Positions 33,701 through 42,211 of a stretch of DNA of 64,000 nt are shown here, one piece after another. A program made the position numbers and the translations under genes. The DNA comes from DASUPK01 sp963728875 (GTDB taxonomy: Bacteria > Actinomycetota > Thermoleophilia > Solirubrobacterales > 70-9): assembly GCA_963728875.1 (NCBI GenBank), contig CAVSLJ010000001.1, positions 558,001-622,000 of the forward strand. The letters are read 5' to 3'. Below the pieces are notes generated by a model that worked only from the letters and a program-made list of their open reading frames with translations, was not told the DNA's origin and searched no databases. Numbering within the stretch: position 1 is the stretch's first letter; each line of letters begins with the position of its first letter.

Positions 33701-34920
33701 GCCCCGCAACCGCCGCACCCGAAGCCCCGGCGGCCCTCGACCCCGTCGAACGGCGTCGAGCCGAGCACCTTTTTGCGGACGGCCGCCCGTACCGGATCTG
33801 CGCCCGCTGCGTCATGGACACCAGCGACTCGGAGATCAGCTTCGACGCCGGGGGCGTCTGCAATCACTGCCACGACTATGAGCGCGGCATCGCCGATCGA
33901 GTGTTCCCGCCCCCGGAGGGCGAGCGGATGCTGGAGGGGGTGGTGGCCCGGATCAAGCACGACGGACGGCGCCGGCGCTACGACTGCATCCTCGGGCTCA
34001 GCGGCGGCGTCGATAGCACCTACGTCGCCTACCTGACCAAGCAGCTGGGTCTCCGCCCGCTCGCCCTGCATCTGGACAACGGCTGGGACTCCGACGTGGC
34101 GGTGCGGAACATCCACAACATCGTCCGCAAGCTCGAGATCGACCTCGAGACCCACGTGCTCGACTGGGAGGAGTTCCGCAGCCTGCAGCTCGCCTTCCTG
34201 CGCGCCTCGACGCCGGACTCGGAGATCCCGACCGATCACGCGATCGTCGCCTCGCTGTTCGAGGCGGCCGCGAAGCACCGGCTCCGCTGGATCATGAACG
34301 GGGCGAACGTGGTGACCGAGCTGATGGTCCCGGAGACTTGGTCACACGGCCACTACGACTGGGGCTACATCAAGGCCGTCAACGACCGGTTCGGGACGCG
34401 ACCGCTGAAGACCTTTCCCCACTTCGGCGTCCTGCAGCAGCACCACTGGCAGCAATTCCGCCGAATCCAGGACTTCTTCATCCTCAACTACGTCCACTAC
34501 GACAAGTCGCGGGCGATGGAGATCCTGAAGCAGGAGCTCGACTGGGAGCCCTATGGAGCGAAGCACTACGAGAACGTCTATACGAAGTTCTTCCAGGGAT
34601 ACATCCTCCCCGAGAAATTCGGGTTCGACAAGCGGCGCCCCCACCTCTCCTGCCTGGTCGTCAGCGGCAAGATGTCCCGCGACGAGGCGATGGCGGAGGT
34701 GGAGCGGCCGGCGATCGAACCGGAGGAGCTGCGGCGCGACCGGGTCTTCGCGATCAAGAAGCTCGGCCTGAGCGAAGCGGAGTTCGACGAGATCATGGCG
34801 TTGCCGCGCAAGACGTTCTGGGACTACCCCTCCTACGAGCGAGACCTGTTCGGCAGCAGGCGCTACCGGTTGGCCCAAGGCGCGTGGCGGTCGTTCGCGG
34901 GACTTCGCTCGCGGGGTTGA
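33697..34920 (+). CDS. wbpG: N-acetyl sugar amidotransferase (WbpG type), copy 2
   Basis: 407 residues, a tandem paralogue of copy 1. Cys35/Cys38 and Cys55/Cys58, SGGVDS at 102-107. About 100 residues around the PP-loop are nearly identical to copy 1. Differences gather at the N-terminus, in the loop after FGTRPLKTFPH (LQQHHWQQFRRIQDF against LKLHLSYWRRHKIERF) and at the C-terminus. The two copies may act on different positions or sugars. Coupled by ATGA upstream, and by TTGA to the next glycosyltransferase. Confidence 0.88.
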   Translation: MSPATAAPEAPAALDPVERRRAEHLFADGRPYRICARCVMDTSDSEISFDAGGVCNHCHDYERGIADRVFPPPEGERMLEGVVARIKHDGRRRRYDCILGLSGGVDSTYVAYLTKQLGLRPLALHLDNGWDSDVAVRNIHNIVRKLEIDLETHVLDWEEFRSLQLAFLRASTPDSEIPTDHAIVASLFEAAAKHRLRWIMNGANVVTELMVPETWSHGHYDWGYIKAVNDRFGTRPLKTFPHFGVLQQHHWQQFRRIQDFFILNYVHYDKSRAMEILKQELDWEPYGAKHYENVYTKFFQGYILPEKFGFDKRRPHLSCLVVSGKMSRDEAMAEVERPAIEPEELRRDRVFAIKKLGLSEAEFDEIMALPRKTFWDYPSYERDLFGSRRYRLAQGAWRSFAGLRSRG

Positions 34921-36167
34921 GCGCCGAGCTCTACCAGGACGGGGGATCCGGGCGGCACGCCCTGATCATCTCGCTCACCCCGGTCACCGATGAGCCCCGG
35001 GTGCGCCGTCAGGCCCAGGCCCTCGACGACGCGGGCTGGCGCGTCTCGGTCGCCGGCCTTCGCGGCCGCCAGGCGGCGCCAGATTTCTGGCGGCGGATCG
35101 AGATCGCCCACGTCGGCCTCGGCCTCGGCCTCCGCGACTCCGCCTGGAGCTCGGCGAACAAGTACATGAGTCGCCTCTCCAAGGCAGCGGCGCTGCGGGC
35201 TTACTGGAGCGCCGTGAACTACGAAGGGATGTACCAGCACCTCGCCTACGTCGACCCAGGGGACTACGACCTCATCCTCTGCCACGACTGGTTCACCGCC
35301 CCGATCGCCGAGCGCCTCGGCCGCAAACTCGGAGTCCCATTCTCAGTGGACGTCCACGAATACGCGCAGGGCCAATACATGAAGCACGGCCCGCACCGCT
35401 GGCGCGAGCGCCCCTGGGCCCATTCGTTGCAGAAGCAGTTCCTGCCTCAGGCGGGCGACGTGACCACGATCTGCGACGGCATCGCCGACCTCCTGATGGA
35501 GGACTATCACCTCGCGGAACGCCCGACAGTGGTCCGCAGCTTCGCCCGCCGGCAGGAGCTTCCGTTTCGCCCCACGGGGGAGTCGATCACCGTCCTCTAT
35601 CACGGCTTCCTCGCACAGACGCGCGGGCTCGAGCAGGCGATCGCGAGTGTGCCGCTCTGGCGCCCGGAGTTTCGCCTCGTCATCCGAGGAGGTGGCTCGG
35701 AGGACTACGTGGCGCGGCTCCGGGAGCTGGCCGAACAGCCGGACGCGCGCGGCCGCGTCACCGTCGAGGGCCCGGTGCCCGCGTCGGAGATGATCGAGCG
35801 GGCGAACGCGGATGCGGACGTCGGTTTCTTCGTGCAGCCGGACCTCTCGCCCCAGAAGAGATTCACCCTGCCCAACAAGTTCTTCGAGTACGTCGCGGCT
35901 GGTCTCGCCCTCTGCGTCGCGGACCTTCCCGAGATGGCCCGCTTCGTCAACGAGCACCAGCTCGGGGTACTGGTTCCGGGCGCACAGCCGGAGGTGATCG
36001 CGAAGGCGGTCAACTCCATGGATCGCGAGGCGATTGACCGCTACAAGCGGAATTCGCTCGAGGCCGCCCGGATCCTGGACTGGGACCGGGAGAAGGATGT
36101 GATGCTCGGGCTCTACAACCGCGTGGTGGCAGACGGGGCACCCGCGGCCGCCGGGCTCAGCGCCTGA
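34917..36167 (+). CDS. Glycosyltransferase family 4-like
   Basis: 416 residues, GT-B fold. HALIISLTPVTDEPRVRRQA at the start, SVDVHEYAQGQ in the middle, ITVLYHGFLAQTRGLEQAI and LPNKFFEYVAAGLALCV in the nucleotide-binding half. TTG 34917 overlaps the wbpG copy 2 stop (TTGA), matching the coupling in the rest of this run, so I chose it over upstream in-frame codons. It probably transfers the amidinated sugar or a neighbour. Confidence 0.83.
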   Translation: MSAELYQDGGSGRHALIISLTPVTDEPRVRRQAQALDDAGWRVSVAGLRGRQAAPDFWRRIEIAHVGLGLGLRDSAWSSANKYMSRLSKAAALRAYWSAVNYEGMYQHLAYVDPGDYDLILCHDWFTAPIAERLGRKLGVPFSVDVHEYAQGQYMKHGPHRWRERPWAHSLQKQFLPQAGDVTTICDGIADLLMEDYHLAERPTVVRSFARRQELPFRPTGESITVLYHGFLAQTRGLEQAIASVPLWRPEFRLVIRGGGSEDYVARLRELAEQPDARGRVTVEGPVPASEMIERANADADVGFFVQPDLSPQKRFTLPNKFFEYVAAGLALCVADLPEMARFVNEHQLGVLVPGAQPEVIAKAVNSMDREAIDRYKRNSLEAARILDWDREKDVMLGLYNRVVADGAPAAAGLSA

Positions 36168-37294
36168 GCCACCGCGTCGAGCACGACTTGCCGGTTGTGC
36201 GCCGCGGAGAGCTCGCCGGCGGCTCGATCGGCGTTGCGCTTCAGCTCGGCCAGCCGCTCCCGTGAGGTGCCGCTGATCGCCGCGGCGAGCGCCTCGGGCG
36301 TGTAGTCGGCGGCGACGATCCCGCAGTCCCACTCGCCGAGGATCCTCGCCATCTCGGGCGAGGGACCAATCGCCGGAACGATCCTCGCCTGGATGTATTC
36401 GAAGAACTTGTTCGGTAGCGCAAATTTCTGGTTGAAGGTGGCCGGGGGGAGCAGGTGGACCCCAATGTCGTAGCCGTTCGCGAAGCGCGGCAGTTCCCTC
36501 ATCGGGACCGGATCGAGGAAGCGAATTCGAGGATCGCCGGCAGCCAGCCGCTGCAACTCTCCCAGCTCGCCCCGCAGTGATTCGGGGGTGATCAGAAGGA
36601 GGTCGAGCGAGTAGGCGCCGTCCAGCAGGCCCATCGCCTCGATCGTGTCCCCCAGCCGCCGCATCGGGTCGGGCCAGCCGAAGTGGACGAGCCGGATCGT
36701 GTCGCCGACCTCGCTCGGGGCCAGCTTCTCGAAGCGCGGGGCGTTCGTCACGATGGTCGCGGAGACGCCGCTGTCCGCCTCGTAACGGGAGCCGATCTCA
36801 GGGCTGACGGCGGTGATGCGCGCTACCCGCGGCAGGTAGGCGCGGCAGATCCAGCGGACATGGGGGCGCATTGACATCCGCCAGGCGCGGGAGGTCTCCC
36901 ACTCGACGGGCGCGTACTCGTGCGCGTCGAAGACGACCGGCTTGGCGGCGGCCACCGAGAGGACCAGCGGCAGGGCGATCGCGTCATTGACCATCAGCGC
37001 GTCCGCCTCCACGCCGGCCAGCAACCGCCGCTGGCGGCGGAGCTCGGGGTCGAGCCAGTAGGCGGCCCGGTGAACCCGGAGGATCCGCAGGGCGCGGGCG
37101 AGCGCGCCCCTCAGCCGGTCAGCCGCGCCCGGGCGCCGATCACTGGCCAGCGGCACGTACTCGACGTCCTGGTGGGCCGGCGGGCCGAGCCCCGCCGCAA
37201 TCACCCGGTGCTCCCCGCGGAGGAAGTCGATCTGCCGGTCGACCCGCGGATCCTTCCCCAGGTCGCTGAGGGAGATGACGAGAACGGTGGCCAA
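36113..37294 (-). CDS. Glycosyltransferase family 4-like
   Basis: 393 residues from a TTG start. VLVISLSDLGKDPRVDRQ, VFDAHEYAPVEWE, IRLVHFGWPDPMRRL and LPNKFFEYIQARIVPAIG parallel the convergent glycosyltransferase at 34917-36167. The two are probably distant paralogues, and their 3' ends overlap by 55 nt. It lies 27 nt after the second exporter ATPase in the same direction. Confidence 0.82.
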   Translation of the reverse strand: MATVLVISLSDLGKDPRVDRQIDFLRGEHRVIAAGLGPPAHQDVEYVPLASDRRPGAADRLRGALARALRILRVHRAAYWLDPELRRQRRLLAGVEADALMVNDAIALPLVLSVAAAKPVVFDAHEYAPVEWETSRAWRMSMRPHVRWICRAYLPRVARITAVSPEIGSRYEADSGVSATIVTNAPRFEKLAPSEVGDTIRLVHFGWPDPMRRLGDTIEAMGLLDGAYSLDLLLITPESLRGELGELQRLAAGDPRIRFLDPVPMRELPRFANGYDIGVHLLPPATFNQKFALPNKFFEYIQARIVPAIGPSPEMARILGEWDCGIVAADYTPEALAAAISGTSRERLAELKRNADRAAGELSAAHNRQVVLDAVAQALSPAAAGAPSATTRL

Positions 37295-37321
37295 GAAGTG
37301 CGGGAGGCGCGGCCTCGGGCC

Positions 37322-38674
37322 TCAGTCGAGAGGCCGGCCCGCGACGTCGCCCGCGGGCGTCTCCGCGGCGGCCGCGTCGAGCTGGCGCGGCTCGCTCCAG
37401 GTCGAGGTTGGACGCACGTAGCCCCTCACCTCCGGCCACGGCCAGATCTCATGTCCCTCTACGGGCGCGTTGCGAGCGACGAACCGGAACGCGCAGTAGA
37501 CGAAGTCCGAGATCTCGCCCGGGCCGTGGTAGACGCCGATGTCGAGTATGTACTCGCCGGGAAGCAGGCTGGTCTCGACCTCGACCTCGATCTCGTTCAA
37601 GCCCGCCCGCAACGTGGTCGACTCGCCGGGGCGATCGATGTTCGTCACGGTCGCCACCCGATGGCGGTCCGTTGTAGAGATGCCGAGCTCGATCGCCGCA
37701 TCCTCCATCTCGCGCCGCGCCTCGATCTGAAGCGTTATCCGAAACGGCTCGCCCAGCTTGACGCTGTTGATCTCGCGCCCGTCACGGTCGCTCATCGCGA
37801 CCCGTCGCAGCTGCGCGTCGTCCGTGCCGGTATACCGCTCCGCGTCGTTGGGGATGACCGCAACCCCACCTCCCTGCTCCGGCGCCGCCCGGCTCATGTA
37901 CTCGGCCACGGCGTGAGCCGGCGCCCCCTCGGCGACGACGCCGCCTCTGTCAATCACGTAGGCCCGGGTGCAGAGCCTCTGCACGGACTCCATGTTGTGG
38001 CTGACGAATACGACCGTGCGCCCGCGGTCGGAGACCTCGTGCATCTTGCCGAGGCACTTGCGCTGAAACTCGGCGTCTCCGACGGCGAGCACCTCGTCGA
38101 CGATCAGGATCTCGGGATCCAGGTGCGCGGCCACGGCAAAGGCGAGGCGAACGTACATCCCGCTCGAGTAGCGCTTGACGGGGGTATCGATGAAGCGCTC
38201 GACGCCTGAGAACTCAACGATCTCGTCGAAGCGCTTCTCGATCTCGCGGCGGCGCATGCCGAGCAGAGCGCCGTTGATGAAGATGTTCTCTCGCCCGGTG
38301 AGCTCGGGATGGAAACCGGTTCCGACCTCGAGCAGGGTGGCTGTTCGCCCCCAGAGCTTGATCCGCCCCTCCGTCGGGGGGGTGATGCCCGAGAGGAGCT
38401 TCAGCAGGGTGCTCTTCCCGGCGCCATTGGGGCCGATCAGCCCGACGATCTCGCCCTGCTCGATCTCGAGCGAGACGTCGCGGAGGGCCCACAGCTCGCT
38501 GCCATGGTGCTCCGGTGTGAGGTGCGAGGGCGCCCCCCGCCGGCGCAGGCTCCGGAACGGGGCGCCGAGGGCATGCTGGAAGCGCTCGGCGAGCCGGTTC
38601 GCGCCGCCGTCCCCGGCCGTACCCAGCCGGTAGCGCTTGCCAACCTGCTCCACGCGAATCGCCGGAGTGGTCAC
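37322..38674 (-). CDS. wzt: ABC polysaccharide exporter ATPase with C-terminal binding domain (Wzt type), second system
   Basis: 450 residues. The ATPase half has Walker A GPNGAGKST, LLEVGTGFHPELTGREN, signature YSSGMYVRLAF and Walker B ILIVDEVLAVGD. Residues from about 285 form a beta-sandwich of the Wzt C-terminal type (INSVKLGEPFRITLQIEA, GEYILDIGVYHGPG), which in Gram-negative O-antigen exporters recognises a modified chain end. GTG 38674 is the start; the longer open frame overlaps the permease gene. The permease stop lies 8 nt upstream. Confidence 0.9.
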   Translation of the reverse strand: MTTPAIRVEQVGKRYRLGTAGDGGANRLAERFQHALGAPFRSLRRRGAPSHLTPEHHGSELWALRDVSLEIEQGEIVGLIGPNGAGKSTLLKLLSGITPPTEGRIKLWGRTATLLEVGTGFHPELTGRENIFINGALLGMRRREIEKRFDEIVEFSGVERFIDTPVKRYSSGMYVRLAFAVAAHLDPEILIVDEVLAVGDAEFQRKCLGKMHEVSDRGRTVVFVSHNMESVQRLCTRAYVIDRGGVVAEGAPAHAVAEYMSRAAPEQGGGVAVIPNDAERYTGTDDAQLRRVAMSDRDGREINSVKLGEPFRITLQIEARREMEDAAIELGISTTDRHRVATVTNIDRPGESTTLRAGLNEIEVEVETSLLPGEYILDIGVYHGPGEISDFVYCAFRFVARNAPVEGHEIWPWPEVRGYVRPTSTWSEPRQLDAAAAETPAGDVAGRPLD

Positions 38675-38682
38675 GGCCGCAC

Positions 38683-39519
38683 CTAAATGACGTCCGCGAA
38701 GGTCCGCTCCGCCCGATGGAAGTAGGCGGCGCCGATCAGGAAGGTCGCCGCGCTGACCGCGAAGCCGATTAGGGTCACCACGGCTGAGACTGGGGTGCCG
38801 AACAGCATCCACCGATAGAGCTCAAGCAAGCCGACCACCGGGTTGAGCGCGTAGAGCGGCTGCAGGTGATCCGGGACAAGATCGGGCGGATAGGTGACCG
38901 GGCTGACGAACAGGCCCAGCAGGATCAGGAAAGGCACCACCTGATGGACGTCCCGGTACCTGACGTTGAGCGCCGAGAGCAGCAGCGCGGCCCCCAGCAC
39001 GGTGAGGAACGCAAGGGCCAGCAGGAAGGGCATCAGCAGGATCTGCACCTGTAGCCCGACGCCGTAGACGAGCATCGTCCCGATCACGATCAGGAAGGCG
39101 AAGACGAAGTCCACCGTGGCCGGGCAGACATAGGCCAAGGGGATGATCGACCGCGGGAAGTAGACCTTCGAGATCAACTGCTCGTTCACCACCGTGCTGA
39201 AGGAGGCGCTCTGCAGCGCGCCCGCAATGAACAGCCACATGACCATCGCTGAGACGATGAAGACCGGCTGCGGGACACCCTTCAGGGAGGGCACCCCGGC
39301 CAGCAGGCCGAGGAAGACGCTGAACACCGTCGCCAGCAGCAGCGGCTGCAGTACCGCCCAGAAGACTCCCACCACCGACTGCCTGTAGCGCCCGGAGACC
39401 TCGCGGCGGGCGAGCAGGTAGGCGAGATCGCGCTGCCGCCAGATCTCCTTCGGGTCCGGGAAGAGCCCGCCGCCGGCGGGCTCGAAGACTCGCGGTGTTG
39501 ATGCGTAGGAGGCTTCCAT
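38683..39519 (-). CDS. wzm: ABC-2 polysaccharide exporter permease (Wzm type), second system
   Basis: 278 residues, six membrane helices. LARREVSGRYRQSVVGVFWAVLQP is the family N-terminal motif, and LNVRYRDVHQVVPFLILLGLFVSPVTY the C-terminal one. First gene of a run with the Wzt-type ATPase and a GT4. The ATG has TAGAGT ending 8 nt upstream and no Shine-Dalgarno sequence. Confidence 0.9.
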   Translation of the reverse strand: MEASYASTPRVFEPAGGGLFPDPKEIWRQRDLAYLLARREVSGRYRQSVVGVFWAVLQPLLLATVFSVFLGLLAGVPSLKGVPQPVFIVSAMVMWLFIAGALQSASFSTVVNEQLISKVYFPRSIIPLAYVCPATVDFVFAFLIVIGTMLVYGVGLQVQILLMPFLLALAFLTVLGAALLLSALNVRYRDVHQVVPFLILLGLFVSPVTYPPDLVPDHLQPLYALNPVVGLLELYRWMLFGTPVSAVVTLIGFAVSAATFLIGAAYFHRAERTFADVI

Positions 39520-39536
39520 CGTTCGAGACTCTAGAG

Positions 39537-40772
39537 CTAGCGCTGAGGGTGGGTCCGGGTGCCGAGGCCCCCCAAATCGGCCTCTGCGGCGCTGATCGCA
39601 CCCGCCAGGGTGTCGGGCTCCTGGGCGGGGGCCAGCGGCGGCTTCCCCGCCATCCTTCGAAGGGAGCGGCGCAACCGCGGCATCCGCAGCAGCAGGCGGT
39701 AGGGAAGCTCACGAAGGGCGACCCGGGTCGCCGCCGCCTGCCGCCTTGCGCCCAGCATCGCGCGCCCCGCCTGGATGCCGAGCATCGACCTGCCCACCCG
39801 TCGCTCTGCGGCGCGGAGCAGACGGTATTGCTCGCGGCGCACCGCCTCATCGGGCCACCGCTCCACCTCGTCGAGGTCCTCGCGCGCGCGTGCCGCCAGG
39901 TTGTGACGATCCAGCTCGGCTACCCCCAGCTTCTCGGCGATGAGGAAATCGTGAGCGATGACGTTGTGCAGGGAGGCGTACAGCCCGGGGATCGGCAGCC
40001 GGTCCACTCGACCGGGATCGACCTCCTCGAGAAAGCGTCTCGTGTAATCCAGATCCTTTTCGGACTGTCGCAGGTTCGAGGTCTCGCTCGAGTATGAGAG
40101 CTGAAGGGGCACGCCCGCATCGACGAAGGAGGTCCCCGTCAGAAGGGCCCCGACGCGAGATGTGTGATCGGGAGAGACCGGCGGGAACACGCGGCCGAGC
40201 CGGTCGCGGATCCCGTCCACGACGTCCCGCCGGTAGAGGCCGAAGCAGATGTTTCCGCGACATTCGGCCGGTCCCTCGGTGCCGCGGCGGACGCTGAAGC
40301 TCATCGCCTTCGCCAGCTCCTCCCGGCCGGAGAACGATCTCGGGCCCGTGAGCGCGTGGGGGTATGGGTAGTAGTGCCCGATCGTCAGGTCAGACTGCTC
40401 ATCGAGCGCCTCGAAGCTGCAGTACCACCACGAGATCACGTCCGCCGCGGACTCCTCCAAGAGAGCGAGCGCGCATGAGGCTGTCGAGGGCAGCCAGACC
40501 ATCCTGTCGGTCATCAACCCGACGTGCTCGCCGTTCGCTGCGGCGAACCCGGCCTCCCAGTTGTCATGCATGGAAAGCGGTCGGTCGGCGCGCAGGTAGC
40601 GAAAGCGGTCGTCCCCGAATTCCTCGACCACGGACTCCGACGGCGTGGTCATGGGATTGTCGGCGACGATCACCTCAAAGTCCGAAAAGTCCTGAGCGAC
40701 GAGGCTTCTCAGCGCCTGCCGGAGGAACAAGGGGCGGTCGCGCGTCGGAACGACCACGGAGATGGTCGGCAT
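39537..40772 (-). CDS. Glycosyltransferase family 2
   Basis: 411 residues. ISVVVPTRDRPLFLRQAL and FEVIVADNP open a GT-A domain. The place of the usual DxD reads LMTDRM, a loosely conserved variant. The C-terminal 150 residues are helical and basic, without membrane segments. Last gene of the minus-strand run aminotransferase, N-acetyltransferase, CmcI-like, GT2. Confidence 0.8.
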   Translation of the reverse strand: MPTISVVVPTRDRPLFLRQALRSLVAQDFSDFEVIVADNPMTTPSESVVEEFGDDRFRYLRADRPLSMHDNWEAGFAAANGEHVGLMTDRMVWLPSTASCALALLEESAADVISWWYCSFEALDEQSDLTIGHYYPYPHALTGPRSFSGREELAKAMSFSVRRGTEGPAECRGNICFGLYRRDVVDGIRDRLGRVFPPVSPDHTSRVGALLTGTSFVDAGVPLQLSYSSETSNLRQSEKDLDYTRRFLEEVDPGRVDRLPIPGLYASLHNVIAHDFLIAEKLGVAELDRHNLAARAREDLDEVERWPDEAVRREQYRLLRAAERRVGRSMLGIQAGRAMLGARRQAAATRVALRELPYRLLLRMPRLRRSLRRMAGKPPLAPAQEPDTLAGAISAAEADLGGLGTRTHPQR

Positions 40773-40785
40773 CTTGGGTCGTCTC

Positions 40786-41568
40786 TCAGTCGACGCGCTT
40801 CAGGAAGGCTCGAGGCCAGTAGGTGACGCGCTCGGTGACGGTGCCCTCATTGAAGGCGAAGGGGGGCTCCTCCTGCTTGAAGCGCGAATCCTCGTCCAGG
40901 AACTCCACGATCGCATTCACCGGGTTGTTCCAGCTCCAGTCGGGCTCCGTGCGAGGCGCGCCCACCAGCTTCTCCATGATCCCGTCCATGACAACGAAGT
41001 AAGAACCCGAGGAGACCAAGTCAGCGTAGGCTCGAAGCTCGGCGAGCACGTGACCCTTGAGGTGGTTCGCGTCGAGCAGGATCATGGTGGTCTCGCCGGG
41101 GCTGATCCGCTCCCTGACCTCCTCGATCGTCGCGGACGCGGTGGAATCCCCCTCGATCAGCTCGATCAGATCGAACAGTGGGTGCTCCTCGATCGCCTGC
41201 TTGTTGTGCGGGCGAATTTCGATGTCGACTCCGATCACCCGGCCCCTGCCGAATGCCTTACAGAGCGTTGCGTAGAAGACCAGCGAGCCTCCGTGGGCAA
41301 TCCCGGTCTCAACGATCACGTCAGGGCGAACCGCGACGATCACCTCCTGCAGGCGAAGCAGGTCTTCTGGCAGCTGGATCACGGGCCGGCCGAGCCAGGT
41401 GAAGCTGTAGACGTACTTCTGGTCCCAGCCGACACGCAACCAGGCATCCGAGACCAGTTGGAACGCCTCCGATGAGTCGAAGGGATAGGTCCGGGTGCCC
41501 TCACCGTCCTCGACGGTCACGCTCGCGGTTGCCGGATCGATGGTCACCTTCGGGTGCTCAGTCGCCAA
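40786..41568 (-). CDS. CmcI-like SAM-dependent O-methyltransferase/hydroxylase family protein
   Basis: 260 residues. WDQKYVYSFTWLGRPVIQLPEDL, VIVETGIAHGGSLVFYA (SAM loop), GVDIEIRPHN, LIEGDST and LLDANHLKGHVLAEL follow the cephalosporin hydroxylase (CmcI) family, whose members in glycan loci are usually thought to methylate sugars. TTG 41568 overlaps the upstream N-acetyltransferase stop; GTG 41547 is an alternative. The longer open frame upstream is the wrong frame of the neighbour. Confidence 0.82.
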   Translation of the reverse strand: MATEHPKVTIDPATASVTVEDGEGTRTYPFDSSEAFQLVSDAWLRVGWDQKYVYSFTWLGRPVIQLPEDLLRLQEVIVAVRPDVIVETGIAHGGSLVFYATLCKAFGRGRVIGVDIEIRPHNKQAIEEHPLFDLIELIEGDSTASATIEEVRERISPGETTMILLDANHLKGHVLAELRAYADLVSSGSYFVVMDGIMEKLVGAPRTEPDWSWNNPVNAIVEFLDEDSRFKQEEPPFAFNEGTVTERVTYWPRAFLKRVD

Positions 41569-42211
41569 GGTCCTCGAGCTCCAGGTAGACGAGCGACACG
41601 TTGCCATCGGCGAGGTCAGGGTCCTCCACCCATTCCACCCCCTGAGCGTTCCGCTCGCGTCGCAATGGCACGCGGCGCCGCTCGCGGAATCCCGCCTTCT
41701 TGTAGAAGCCAATCGCTGGATTGTCCGAGCGGACCCGCACTCCAAGCATCGAGAGCCCTAGGGCGTCGTGCCCCCACCGCCACATCGCCTCCAGCGACTG
41801 TGCGATCAGGCCGCGCGGCCCATCCACACCCCTGACGATCGCGTCCGCCTCAGCTTCCCCCGTCTCCCAGTCGATAAAAGCGAGCCCGACGTAGCCGATC
41901 GTGCGCTCCTCGGCGTCGTCGATCATGAACAGGATGCGGGTGTCGTCCGGACCAACCGAGTCGGCCAGCCAGCGCTCGGTCCGCTCCTCGGTGGCGACGA
42001 ACTCGGTCAGGAATGACTCCACGAAACGGTTGCGCCATTCGGTCAGGACCCGGACGTCCTCGCGGGGGATCGTCCCGGGCCGGGTGGCGACGGGCCGCAA
42101 CGAGGCGACCGAGGGCCTCCCCACGGGCAGGCGCTCGGCCCGGTCGGCGCTCGAGGCGGACTCCTTCGTCGCTCTCAGCAGCTCCTTCCCGGTCTTCGCC
42201 ACCGCGATCAC
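41558..42211 (-). CDS. GNAT-family N-acetyltransferase
   Basis: 217 residues. The core has RILFMIDDAEERTIGYVGLAFID, the acetyl-CoA loop VDGPRGLIAQSLEAM and GVRVRSDNPAIGFYKKAGF, typical of GNAT enzymes of the RimJ/RimL kind. Its start overlaps the aminotransferase stop (ATGA), so it most likely acylates the amino sugar made by that enzyme. Confidence 0.85.
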   Translation of the reverse strand: MIAVAKTGKELLRATKESASSADRAERLPVGRPSVASLRPVATRPGTIPREDVRVLTEWRNRFVESFLTEFVATEERTERWLADSVGPDDTRILFMIDDAEERTIGYVGLAFIDWETGEAEADAIVRGVDGPRGLIAQSLEAMWRWGHDALGLSMLGVRVRSDNPAIGFYKKAGFRERRRVPLRRERNAQGVEWVEDPDLADGNVSLVYLELEDLGD

